Below are positions 8,825-18,124 of a stretch of DNA of 64,000 nucleotides, piece after piece. The DNA lies in assembly GCA_028289375.1 (NCBI GenBank), contig JANQQK010000008.1:1-64000 (forward strand), written 5' to 3'. Origin of the DNA: Phycisphaerae bacterium (lineage in GTDB: Bacteria > Planctomycetota > Phycisphaerae > UBA1845). The first letter of the stretch is position 1. Each line of letters starts with the position of its first letter. The notes under the pieces are model-generated. The model was not told the origin of the DNA, ran no database searches, and was given only the letters and a program-made list of their open reading frames with translations. The position numbers and the translations under genes are program-made.

Positions 8825-9828
8825 AATCTCTCTGGACAAGCTTCGTCCGTTGGTTTGACACACAACATCAGGTATTTGATGAGGGTTCCGTTGATGGTGA
8901 AGGCAAGCCGGATTGGTTTCGCCTGACACCGCTCATGTTCATGCACCTTCTGGTGCTGCTCGTGTTTGTCGTGGGTTGGAGCCCGGTCGCGGTCATCGTG
9001 GCTGCCCTCCTCTACTTCATTCGCATGTTTGCAATCACCGGTTTTTACCATCGCTACTTTTCGCACCGGACGTTCAAGACATCACGTGCGATGCAGTTCG
9101 TGATGGGCGTGATGGGCAACTCGGCTGCGCAACGCGGTCCGCTGTGGTGGGCGGCGCACCACCGTCACCATCATCGTCACTCCGACACGGATGAAGACAT
9201 CCACTCGCCGATCGCGCACGGATTCTATGTGAGCCACATCGGCTGGCTGACGACGCGCGAGGCGTTTCCAACGAACTTCGAGTCGGTACCGGATCTGGTG
9301 AAGTATCCTGAACTGCGCTTCATCGATCGTTACGATATTCTCGTCCCGGTCCTGCTTGGCATCTCCATGTACGGACTCGGGGCTGCCCTGGAAGCGTGGG
9401 CCCCGCAACTTGGCACAACCGGCTGGCAGATGTTTGTCTGGGGCTTCATCGTGTCGACGGTCGTGCTGTTGCACGGAACCTGCCTGGTCAATTCGATGGC
9501 CCACCTGATTGGCACGCGACGTTACAAGACAACCGACGAGAGCCGCAACAGTTTCCTGATCGCCTTGGTCACGATGGGCGAGGGCTGGCACAACAACCAC
9601 CACAGGTACCCAGGCGTGACGCGTCAGGGCTTCTTCTGGTGGGAAATCGATATGACGTATTATCTGCTGAAGCTGATGTCCTGGTGCGGACTTATCTGGG
9701 ACATTCACGGTGTTCCCGAAGCAGCCAAAGCGGAGAAGTACACGAAATTGCCCGTTGGTGACGCGGCGACGAAGCCGGCGACGCCCCCATCGACACCCCC
9801 TGCCGCCGGCGGTGCAGTCGGTCAGTAA
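8821..9828 (+). CDS. Membrane fatty acid (acyl-CoA delta-9-type) desaturase
   Basis: Three histidine boxes: HRYFSHR, HHRHHHRH, HNNHHRYP. Confidence 0.92.
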   Translation: MKSLWTSFVRWFDTQHQVFDEGSVDGEGKPDWFRLTPLMFMHLLVLLVFVVGWSPVAVIVAALLYFIRMFAITGFYHRYFSHRTFKTSRAMQFVMGVMGNSAAQRGPLWWAAHHRHHHRHSDTDEDIHSPIAHGFYVSHIGWLTTREAFPTNFESVPDLVKYPELRFIDRYDILVPVLLGISMYGLGAALEAWAPQLGTTGWQMFVWGFIVSTVVLLHGTCLVNSMAHLIGTRRYKTTDESRNSFLIALVTMGEGWHNNHHRYPGVTRQGFFWWEIDMTYYLLKLMSWCGLIWDIHGVPEAAKAEKYTKLPVGDAATKPATPPSTPPAAGGAVGQ

Positions 9829-9848
9829 GATCGGATTCACGAAGATTC

Positions 9849-11093
9849 ATGCGTATTGCGATCATCGGCAGTGGCATAGCGGGGCTTGTGTCGGCGTATG
9901 TGCTCCGTCGTGAGCATGAGATCACGGTGTTCGAGGCAGGCAGCCATGTCGGTGGCCATGCCAATACCATTTCGGTAGATGAAGATGGGCGTGACATCGG
10001 CGTGGATACGGGTTTCGTTGTCTTCAATGAAGCCGCTTATCCGAATTTCGTGAAACTGCTGTCGCAGGTGGGCGTGGCCTCACAGCCGAGCGACATGAGC
10101 TTCAGCGTTCAGTGCGCGTCTACCGGACTTGAATATGCCAGTTCCTCGCTGAGCGCACTGTTCGCCCAGCGACGCAATGTTCTCAATCCTTCGTTCCTGA
10201 GCATGGTGCGCGACATCCGCCGGTTCTTTCGCGAATCGCGCGAAGTCCTGGCGAACGGCCATCACGACGTGACGCTCGGTGATTATCTTGCTGATCGAAA
10301 CTACTCACGGTCATTCATCGAGAACCACATTGTTCCGATGGGATCGGCCATCTGGTCGTCTGGCGGTGCGAAGCTGGAGGAGTTTCCCGCAAGGCAGTTC
10401 GTGCAGTTCTTCGACAACCACGGATTTCTGCAAGTCCGGGATCGCCCGCAATGGCGGACCATTACCGGTGGATCGCGCAGGTATGTTGAGGCTGTAACAG
10501 CGTCGTTTCGTGACCGAATACACCTGAACACGCCCATCCAAAGCGTCACCCGCGGCACGGAGCAAGTGACGGTCCGGACGCTGGCCGGTGAGTCCCATGC
10601 CTTTGATCATGTGGTGATCGCCACGCACAGCGATCAGGCGTTGCGGATGCTGACCGATGCAACGGAGCCCGAGCGAGAAATCCTCGGTGCGATTCCCTAT
10701 GAGGCAAACGATACCGTTCTGCACACCGACACACGACTGATGCCCTCGCGCCGCCGTGCGTGGGCGAGCTGGAACTATTACAAGCCGCGCGATCCGCAGG
10801 ACACGGTGTCGATTACCTACTGCATGAACAACCTCCAGTCGATTTCGTCTCAGAAAACGTATTGCGTTTCACTGAATCGCGCAACGAGCATCGATGATGC
10901 CAGCGTGATCCAGCACATCGACTACGAGCACCCGATCTTCTCGAATGCCGGCTTTGACGCCCAGCGGCGACATGGTGAAATCAGCGGCGTGAATCGGACA
11001 CATTATTGCGGAGCGTATTGGGGTTACGGGTTTCACGAGGATGGCGTGCGCAGTGCGTTGAATGCCTGCAAGTACTTTGGTGTTGCGTTATAG
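9849..11093 (+). CDS. FAD-dependent amine-oxidase-like oxidoreductase of the CFA/DUF1365 cluster
   Basis: N-terminal MRIAIIGSGIAGLVSAYVLRREHEITVFEAGSHVGGHANTI; NHIVPMGSAIWSSGGAKLEEFPARQFVQFFDNHGFL. Confidence 0.92.
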   Translation: MRIAIIGSGIAGLVSAYVLRREHEITVFEAGSHVGGHANTISVDEDGRDIGVDTGFVVFNEAAYPNFVKLLSQVGVASQPSDMSFSVQCASTGLEYASSSLSALFAQRRNVLNPSFLSMVRDIRRFFRESREVLANGHHDVTLGDYLADRNYSRSFIENHIVPMGSAIWSSGGAKLEEFPARQFVQFFDNHGFLQVRDRPQWRTITGGSRRYVEAVTASFRDRIHLNTPIQSVTRGTEQVTVRTLAGESHAFDHVVIATHSDQALRMLTDATEPEREILGAIPYEANDTVLHTDTRLMPSRRRAWASWNYYKPRDPQDTVSITYCMNNLQSISSQKTYCVSLNRATSIDDASVIQHIDYEHPIFSNAGFDAQRRHGEISGVNRTHYCGAYWGYGFHEDGVRSALNACKYFGVAL

Positions 11094-11095
11094 CG

Positions 11096-11872
11096 ATGCA
11101 CAGTTGCCTTTTTGAAGGAGAAGTTCGGCATCGGCGCTATCATCCGTTAACGCATGCATTCACGTATCGCGTGCACATGCTCTATCTCGATCTTGCAGAA
11201 TTGCCCTTCGTGCTGGAAGGGACCCGGCTTTTCTCGGCGGATCAGATGGCGGTCGCCCAGTTTCGACGGAGTGACCATCATGGCTCGACTGAGGTCGACC
11301 TTGACACCGCGATCCGCCAATTGGTGCACGAACGAATCGGGCGGACGATTTGCGGTCCGATTCGTATACTCACGCAGCCGGCTTACTTTGGTTTCTGCTT
11401 CAACCCGGTCTCGTTCTACTACTGCTATGACGAGCGTGACCAGCGGGTTGAGACGATCGTGGCCGAAGTGAGCAATACGCCGTGGAACGAGCAGCATTGC
11501 TATGTGTTGCCCGTTCAAGGCGAAGCGGGTCGGGATGGCCGACTGACGTTCAGTTTTGACAAGGAATTCCACGTATCGCCCTTCCTTGAGATGGGGCATC
11601 GCTACGACTGGCGTTTTTCGGCTCCTTCAAAAACCTTGGCCGTCCATACGGTCAATTACGCAGGACCCGACAAGCTGTTCGATGCGACGCTGGCACTCGA
11701 GCGACAACCGTTGACGGCGGCGACGTTTCGCCGAGCACTGTTGCGTCAACCCGTGATGACGGCACGGATCGTCGCAGCCATTTATTGGCAGGCGTTGCGA
11801 CTGTGGATTAAAGGCGTTCCGTATGTCCCGCATCCCCGCGTGGCGGAGACATCGGGCGGAGAGACAGCATGA
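11096..11872 (+). CDS. DUF1365 family protein
   Basis: LFEGEVRHRRYHPLTHAFTYRVHMLYLDL...CFNPVSFYYCYD...VAEVSNTPWNEQHCYVLP...KEFHVSPFLEM. Confidence 0.95.
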   Translation: MHSCLFEGEVRHRRYHPLTHAFTYRVHMLYLDLAELPFVLEGTRLFSADQMAVAQFRRSDHHGSTEVDLDTAIRQLVHERIGRTICGPIRILTQPAYFGFCFNPVSFYYCYDERDQRVETIVAEVSNTPWNEQHCYVLPVQGEAGRDGRLTFSFDKEFHVSPFLEMGHRYDWRFSAPSKTLAVHTVNYAGPDKLFDATLALERQPLTAATFRRALLRQPVMTARIVAAIYWQALRLWIKGVPYVPHPRVAETSGGETA

Positions 11873-13167
11873 GTGATTCACCAATTGTGGCGGATGTTCG
11901 ATCGCCCGCCGTCGATCGTCCGGACCTTCTCGATGGCTGGTGTCGGGGTATTGTGTTCCGGATGCTGGAGCGTGTGAAGGGTGCACAGATCATCGTGCGC
12001 GAGGGCGATCAGTCGTTTTCCTTCGGATCGGGAGACGCGGATGGCTTGCGGGCAACCGTGCATGTGCGTTCTCCGCGTTTCTATCGGCGGGTGGCGTTGG
12101 GCGGCAATGCCGGTGTCGGCAAAGCGTTTGGTGACGGGTTGTGGACGTGCAGCGATCTGACCACGCTCATTCGAATTTTCGCGCGTCAGCTTGAATTGAT
12201 TGAAGCAGCCAGTTCGGGCTGGTCCCGGGTGACGGCGCCGCTGAATGCCATGTATCACTGGCTGCGGAAGAACACGCGGACTGGCAGTCGAAAGAACATT
12301 TCGGCGCATTACGACGTGGGGAACGACTTCTTCGCACTGGTTCTCGATCCGACCATGAGCTACTCGTGCGCGATGTTCGATGACGATGACAGCACGCTTG
12401 AAGAAGCATCGGTTGCCAAGAACGACTGGATTTGCCGCAAGCTTGACCTGTCGCCGGAACACCATTTGCTCGAAATCGGGACCGGCTGGGGCGGTCTCGC
12501 CGTCCATGCGGCCAAGCATTACGGCTGCCGCGTGACAACGACCACCATTTCGCGTGAGCAACATGACTATGCCCGCGAACGCATTCGCGAAGCTGGGCTT
12601 GACTCTCGCGTCGAGTTGCTGCTTCGCGATTATCGTGAACTGTCGGGTAGTTACGATCGGCTGGTCTCGGTCGAGATGATCGAAGCGGTTGGCCACCATT
12701 ACCTGGATCGGTTTTTCCGCAAGTGCGGATCGCTGCTGTCGCGCGACGGATTGATGCTGCTGCAATCGATCACGATACGTGATCACCGATACGAAACCGC
12801 GCGGCGGCGTGTGGATTTCATCAAGCGCTACATCTTCCCAGGCAGTTGCATTCCGTCGGTAGCTCGGCTTGGTGCCGCCGTTGCCGATGCGACGCAGATG
12901 CAGATCATCGATCTGGAAGACATCACGCCGCACTACGCACGGACGCTGCGCGTCTGGCGTGAGCGGATGCTGGAAAACGCAGACGACATTCGGTCGCTCG
13001 GATACAGCGATGAGTTCCTGCGGATGTGGGAGTACTACTTCGCCTACTGCGAGGCAGGGTTTGCCGAGCGGTACATCGGCGATGTGCACATGCTGCTGTC
13101 GCAACCAGGCTACGTCATGAATCCGAATCAGCCAGTCGCGCGGCGAACCGTCACGGACGTGCGTTGA
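11869..13167 (+). CDS. Cyclopropane-fatty-acyl-phospholipid synthase family SAM-dependent methyltransferase
   Basis: SYSCAMFDDDDSTLEEA, HHLLEIGTGWGGLAVHAA, VSVEMIEAVGHHYLDRFF, LQSITIRDHRYE. Confidence 0.93.
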   Translation: MSDSPIVADVRSPAVDRPDLLDGWCRGIVFRMLERVKGAQIIVREGDQSFSFGSGDADGLRATVHVRSPRFYRRVALGGNAGVGKAFGDGLWTCSDLTTLIRIFARQLELIEAASSGWSRVTAPLNAMYHWLRKNTRTGSRKNISAHYDVGNDFFALVLDPTMSYSCAMFDDDDSTLEEASVAKNDWICRKLDLSPEHHLLEIGTGWGGLAVHAAKHYGCRVTTTTISREQHDYARERIREAGLDSRVELLLRDYRELSGSYDRLVSVEMIEAVGHHYLDRFFRKCGSLLSRDGLMLLQSITIRDHRYETARRRVDFIKRYIFPGSCIPSVARLGAAVADATQMQIIDLEDITPHYARTLRVWRERMLENADDIRSLGYSDEFLRMWEYYFAYCEAGFAERYIGDVHMLLSQPGYVMNPNQPVARRTVTDVR

Positions 13168-13727
13168 TGTCGCGTACGCAGCGGTTGGCAATCAACGTGG
13201 TCGCCGTCAACGCCGGGTGGTTCGCGTGCGTTCTCGGTGCTGCGAATGGACTCGCATGGGCCGGACCGATATTCGTGCTGGCGAATGTCGCACTGCATGT
13301 CTGGGTGGCCGACGACGCGGGCCGTGAATTGCTGCTGTTGATCCTCGTCACGCTGATCGGATCTGCGATTGATTCGGTGCTCACCGTGGCTGGTGTGCTT
13401 GTGTTCGATGCGGGAATGGTGGCGTCGGTGGTGGTGCCACTGTGGATGGTTGCGCTTTGGGCCAACTTCGCCACGACGCTGAGTGTCGCGCTGCGGTTTC
13501 TGCGTGACCGATGGTGGCTGGCCGTTCTGCTTGGCGGGTTTGGCGGGGCGTCGGCCTACTATGGGGGCGCGCAGTTTGGTGCACTGGATCTCGGCGTTCC
13601 CACGACGGGCAGCGTGCTGGCGATCGCCGTTGAGTGGGCGGTTGTTTTGCCCATCGCAGTCTGGATCGCGCAACGGTTGCGACCCGACGCTGCATCCCAC
13701 GAGGAGGTTGGAGGCGATCATGGTTAG
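13167..13727 (+). CDS. DUF2878 family membrane protein
   Basis: NVVAVNAGWFACVLGAANGLAWAGPIFVLANVALHVW...LVTLIGSAIDSVLTVAGVLVF..PLWMVALWANFATTL. Confidence 0.85.
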   Translation: MSRTQRLAINVVAVNAGWFACVLGAANGLAWAGPIFVLANVALHVWVADDAGRELLLLILVTLIGSAIDSVLTVAGVLVFDAGMVASVVVPLWMVALWANFATTLSVALRFLRDRWWLAVLLGGFGGASAYYGGAQFGALDLGVPTTGSVLAIAVEWAVVLPIAVWIAQRLRPDAASHEEVGGDHG

Positions 13728-14523
13728 TACACTGTCACCGATCGCAGCGGTACTGATTGGATGGGCATTCGTCGCGCTGATCATGGGTGCGCTCTGGTTG
13801 CTGCAAATGCGCACCGGTGACGCGGGTATCGTGGATGTGGCCTGGTCGGCGTTTCTGGGACTTCTTGCGATCTTCTACGCCGTGACGGTCAGTGGCCCGA
13901 TGCCACGGGCGGCGCTCGTCGGTGTGTTGGCGGCCATCTGGTCGTTCCGGCTGGCGATCTACCTGCTCAAGGACCGCATCATCGGCAAGGAGGAAGACGG
14001 GCGATATCAGCAGATTCGCGAATCGCAAGGGTCGCGAATTCAGACGTTCTTTTTCTTCTTCTTCCAAGCTCAGGGTTTGCTTGACGTCATACTGTCGCTG
14101 CCGATGCTCGTGGCGATTATCAACCCAAGACCGGAGCTGGGGCCGTTTGACTTTGCCGCCATCGCGATCTGGCTCGTCTCGGTCGTGGGCGAATCCATCG
14201 CCGATCGGCAGTTGGCCCGGTTTCGCGCGAACCCCGACAACAAGGGCAAGGTCTGTCAGTCCGGGCTGTGGCGTTATTCACGGCATCCGAACTACTTCTT
14301 TGAATGGCTGCACTGGTGGACCTATGTGCTCTTCGCGATCGGCGGATCTTACTGGTGGCTGTCGCTGCTGGGTCCTGCGTTGATGCTGTTTTTCATTCTG
14401 AAAGTGACGGGCATACCGCCGACAGAAGCCCGGGCGATTCAGTCGCGCGGTGACGCCTATCGGGCGTATCAACGGACCACAAGTACGTTTGTTCCATGGT
14501 TTCCGAAAAGAGATGAGACATGA
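13720..14523 (+). CDS. DUF1295 (steroid-reductase-like) membrane protein
   Basis: GDAGIVDVAWSAFLGLLAIFYA...FFFFFFQAQGLLDV..NPDNKGKVCQSGLWRYSRHPNYFFEWLHWWTYVLFA. Confidence 0.93.
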   Translation: MVSTLSPIAAVLIGWAFVALIMGALWLLQMRTGDAGIVDVAWSAFLGLLAIFYAVTVSGPMPRAALVGVLAAIWSFRLAIYLLKDRIIGKEEDGRYQQIRESQGSRIQTFFFFFFQAQGLLDVILSLPMLVAIINPRPELGPFDFAAIAIWLVSVVGESIADRQLARFRANPDNKGKVCQSGLWRYSRHPNYFFEWLHWWTYVLFAIGGSYWWLSLLGPALMLFFILKVTGIPPTEARAIQSRGDAYRAYQRTTSTFVPWFPKRDET

Positions 14524-15563
14524 GTACGACGGGTTTTTCATTTGCGTTGGGGTTGGTCGAGCGCGGGTATGTTCCCGACGCGTTGGTCAGCATGGGCATT
14601 CGCAACCTCAACCAGAAGCGACTCAGCTTTGAACGTCTGCAATCGACACTGACCAACCCCTCGCCCATCGAATCGTTCGTCGAGGCGATGCGTCAGGCGC
14701 CCATCGCCTACAGCACGGAGAAAGCCAATGAACAGCACTACGAATTGCCGGCCGACTTCTTCCTCAAGACGCTTGGGCGGCACCTCAAGTACAGTTCATG
14801 CTACTACCCGGAAGGCGTATCCACCCTCGATGACGCCGAAGCCGCCATGTTGCGACTTTCCTGCGAGCGTGCGGGTCTCCAGGACGGGATGGACATTCTC
14901 GAACTCGGGTGCGGCTGGGGTTCGCTCACGTTGTGGATGGCGGAGCATTATCCGAACGCACGCATTTCCGCCGTCTCCAACTCACATTCGCAGCGAGAAT
15001 TCATCGAGCGCACGGCGCGAGACAAAAACCTGACCAACATCCGCATCATCACGGCGGACATGAACGACTTCGATATTGACGGCGCATTCGATCGCGTCAT
15101 GTCGATCGAGATGTTTGAACACATGCGCAACCACGAGGAACTCCTGCGACGTGTCGCCGGCTGGCTGCGTCCGCAAGGCAAGGTGTTCATCCACGTGTTC
15201 TGCCACCGGCGCTTCGCTTATCTCTTTGAAGCCAAGAGCGAGCGCGACTGGATGGGCAAGTACTTCTTCACCGGCGGCATGATGCCATCATTCGACCTCT
15301 TCTCGCATTTCCAGCGCGATCTGAAAATCGAAGAAGAGTGGTACGTCAATGGCGAGCACTACTCCAGGACCGCGGCAGCGTGGCTGGACAACATGGACCG
15401 CCATAAGTCCGAGATCATGCCCATTCTGGAGGATGTTTATGGACAGGATGTGCAGCGCTGGTTTGTCCGGTGGCGACTTTTCTTCCTGGCATGCAAGGAA
15501 CTGTTCGGATATGCCGGCGGCGACGAATGGGGTGTGGGCCACTATCGCTTCATCAAGCAGTAG
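14520..15563 (+). CDS. CFA-synthase-superfamily methyltransferase, coclaurine-N-methyltransferase-like subgroup
   Basis: LKYSSCYYPEGVSTLDDAEAAML, MDILELGCGWGSLTLWMAEHYPNARISAVSNS, VMSIEMFEHMRNHEELLRRVAGWLRPQGKVFIHVFCHR, WMGKYFFTGGMMPS. Confidence 0.92.
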   Translation: MSTTGFSFALGLVERGYVPDALVSMGIRNLNQKRLSFERLQSTLTNPSPIESFVEAMRQAPIAYSTEKANEQHYELPADFFLKTLGRHLKYSSCYYPEGVSTLDDAEAAMLRLSCERAGLQDGMDILELGCGWGSLTLWMAEHYPNARISAVSNSHSQREFIERTARDKNLTNIRIITADMNDFDIDGAFDRVMSIEMFEHMRNHEELLRRVAGWLRPQGKVFIHVFCHRRFAYLFEAKSERDWMGKYFFTGGMMPSFDLFSHFQRDLKIEEEWYVNGEHYSRTAAAWLDNMDRHKSEIMPILEDVYGQDVQRWFVRWRLFFLACKELFGYAGGDEWGVGHYRFIKQ

Positions 15564-15588
15564 CCAACACCACCAGTAACATCGCGAC

Positions 15589-15630
15589 AAAAAAAGGCCA
15601 CCGCATTTCTGCGGCGGCCTTTTTGTTTTT
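15589..15630. terminator. Bidirectional terminator between convergent genes
   Basis: AAAAAGGCCaCCGCa-ttt-ctGCGGcGGCCTTTTT with A-tract and T-tract on the two sides. Confidence 0.85.
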
Positions 15631-15644
15631 TGCTCGCCTTCGGT

Positions 15645-16436
15645 CTACATGCTGCTCTCGTACATCGCGAAGACATCGTCGAGGGCACGACGCATGATCC
15701 ACGCCCGCTCACCGCTATCGTGCGTGCGACTTGCCTTGCTCATGGCCGACACGAGTCGCTCGCGTCCATCGCCAATAAGATCGCCGTCGAACCGCACCAG
15801 GCTCATCGCCGCCATCTCGTAAACGGCCGTGCAGGCATCATGCTGACCCGCGTTGAACAACGGCACACCGCGATCGATCGCCGCCGTGATGATGTCCATC
15901 CCGGAATTGCTCGCCGACGCTTTCTTCGTCGCAGGTGGCAGCAGAACGGTATCGATCACGTGGATGACGCCGTTGGTCGCTTCGACATCGTTGGCGACGA
16001 CCTTGGAATCGTTGATGGTCAGTTGTCCGCCTTCCAGCGTCATGCCGATCGGCTTGCCCAGCAGCGTGTCGGCCCGCTTCGCGGCGATCGCGTCCGCCGC
16101 CAGCACCTTGCCCGCCACGACGTGATACTTGAGGATGTCGACGAGCTGTTGACGATTCTCCGGCTTGAGGAGCGACTCAACGGTCCCCTCCGGCAGCTTC
16201 GCAAATGCGTCATTCGTCGGAGCGAACACCGTGAACGGTCCGTCGCCACTCAACGCCTCCACCAACTCAGCCGTCTTCAACGCCGCAACGAGCGTCGAAA
16301 AATTTTCATTGCCGACGGCGATGTCGACGATGCTGTTGCCCGACTTGTGGTCACCACAGGCCGACGACTCGACCTGCATGGCCAGAATCGCCGCCACGGA
16401 CGTCAACGCCACCGCTCCGCTCAACTTTCGCTTCAT
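15645..16436 (-). CDS. Secreted fasciclin (FAS1) domain protein
   Basis: NFSTLVAALKTAELVEALSGDGPFTVFAPTNDAFAKLPEGTVESLLKPENRQQLVDILKYHVVAGKV...GVIHVIDTVLLPP. Confidence 0.95.
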   Translation of the reverse strand: MKRKLSGAVALTSVAAILAMQVESSACGDHKSGNSIVDIAVGNENFSTLVAALKTAELVEALSGDGPFTVFAPTNDAFAKLPEGTVESLLKPENRQQLVDILKYHVVAGKVLAADAIAAKRADTLLGKPIGMTLEGGQLTINDSKVVANDVEATNGVIHVIDTVLLPPATKKASASNSGMDIITAAIDRGVPLFNAGQHDACTAVYEMAAMSLVRFDGDLIGDGRERLVSAMSKASRTHDSGERAWIMRRALDDVFAMYESSM

Positions 16437-16748
16437 CTTTGTTCTCCAGTCGAATGTGTTCTCGATTTCGCACGTCCTCAGCGTGACGATCAGAAGGCTC
16501 TTCGCATGCACGTTTTGAACGGATTCAAAAAATCGTTCGGGCGACAACGATCGACAAGTCGGGACACCCACGCTGACGCCCACGGCCAACTTCCGATAAC
16601 TGCCAATCTCGATTTTCGATCGCCAGGTGAATCCATCGCCAGACGTCCAGCGAATCACTGGTCAGTCACGCGAGCGCGGGTAGGATCGCGATCAGCGACC
16701 TGAGACGGCGCAGCGTTGACCGGATTGAACGGGTCATGGACAGGCTGA

Positions 16749-17324
16749 ATGGACGTCGATCAACAACCGCTTTTAAACCGCGTTGCCGCCGGAGACGCTG
16801 AGGCGGTCCAGTTGTGCATCGATCGGTTCGGTGCACTGGTCTGGTCGCTCGCGCGTCGACTGCTCGGGAACGCGGCAGAGGCTGAGGACGCCGTGCAGGA
16901 AATCTTCATCGACATCTGGCGAAACGCCTCCCGGTACGATGCGCGTGTCGCATCGGAGAAGACGTTCGTGGCGATGATTGCACGCCGGCGGATCATCGAC
17001 CGCCGCAGACGTCTTGGACGGGCACCGGAGATGGAAACATCGGAACTCGATCGCCTGTCCAAGCCGGATGAGACCGAGTGGCTGTCATCGGTGGAGACGA
17101 CTGACGAGGTCAGCCGTGCCGTTGACGCCATCCGGCAACTCAAGCCCGATCAGCAACAACTGCTGCGATTGGCCATCCACGAAGGCTGGACCCACCAGAA
17201 GATCGCCGACCATCTGCAGATACCACTCGGCACGGTGAAAACGAATGTCCGCCGCGGTCTGATGCGCGTTCGAGAGTTGCTTGCGGCCAACACGGTGCCC
17301 GGGGAGAGGACGGTGACATCATGA
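16749..17324 (+). CDS. ECF-family RNA polymerase sigma factor
   Basis: AEAEDAVQEIFIDIWRNASRYD...LKPDQQQLLRLAIHEGWTHQKIADHLQIPLGTVKTNVRRGLMRVRELL. Confidence 0.93.
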   Translation: MDVDQQPLLNRVAAGDAEAVQLCIDRFGALVWSLARRLLGNAAEAEDAVQEIFIDIWRNASRYDARVASEKTFVAMIARRRIIDRRRRLGRAPEMETSELDRLSKPDETEWLSSVETTDEVSRAVDAIRQLKPDQQQLLRLAIHEGWTHQKIADHLQIPLGTVKTNVRRGLMRVRELLAANTVPGERTVTS

Positions 17325-18124
17325 CCGATGCACGCACGCCCGATCTCGAACGCATCGACGCACTTATGGTCGAGTCGCTGATTGACGGACTGGATGACGT
17401 CGCACAGCGGGAGTTGGACACTATGCTCGCGGATGCACCCGTCGTTGAGCGTGACGGTATGAAGAAGGTGGTCGCGATGATCGATCAGGCGTGGGCATCG
17501 GATGAGTCAGCCGGCGAACTGCCGGCATCTTTGCGGCAGCAATTGTCCGATGATGCGACGCGGTTTTTCGATGCACAGCCGGCGGCGCGATCAATCGATG
17601 CGGATCCACATGCGTCGTTTGGCCCGATCGTCACCCGTTTTGCGCGGGCGGGATGGTATGCCGCTGCGGCCTCCATCGTCATCGCGATACTCGGTTGGTG
17701 GCAGGTATTGGCTCCTCGTGACGGCGCTGAGAGGCTGACCGCACAAACCATGGCATCATTCAGCCGCGATCATGCCGACTCGGTATCGGGTGATTGGACG
17801 AGCAGCATTCCTAAGTATGCGAAAGTGGAAGGCGAGCTCGTCTGGAGCGACGCGGAGCAGACGGGCTACATGCGGTTTGTCGGATTGGCGGCGAACGATC
17901 CTGATCGGGAGCAGTATCAGCTCTGGATTGTCGACCCGGATCGCGACAAGCATCCGATCGACGGTGGCGTGTTCGATGTGCCAACCTCTGGAGAGGTGAT
18001 CGTGCCGATCGATGCGAAGCTGATCGCGAAAGCGCCCAAGGTTTTCGCCATCACAAAGGAGCAGTCCGGCGGCGTCGTCGTCTCTGCAGGTCCGCACATT
18101 CTCGTGGCCAAGATCGAGAGTTAG
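17321..18124 (+). CDS. RskA-like membrane anti-sigma factor
   Basis: Single TM AAASIVIAILGWWQVL; C-terminal GELVWSDAEQTGYMRFVGLAANDPDREQYQLWIVDPDRDKHPIDGGVFDVPTSGEVIVPIDAK; ATGA overlap with sigma gene. Confidence 0.88.
   Translation: MTDARTPDLERIDALMVESLIDGLDDVAQRELDTMLADAPVVERDGMKKVVAMIDQAWASDESAGELPASLRQQLSDDATRFFDAQPAARSIDADPHASFGPIVTRFARAGWYAAAASIVIAILGWWQVLAPRDGAERLTAQTMASFSRDHADSVSGDWTSSIPKYAKVEGELVWSDAEQTGYMRFVGLAANDPDREQYQLWIVDPDRDKHPIDGGVFDVPTSGEVIVPIDAKLIAKAPKVFAITKEQSGGVVVSAGPHILVAKIES

Noticed and set aside
11878-13191. 437-aa minus-strand ORF
   Set aside because: Opposite strand of the CFA-like gene; no recognisable domain.
15630-16703. 357-aa plus-strand ORF
   Set aside because: Shadow ORF opposite the fasciclin gene; His/Arg-rich composition and no family signature.
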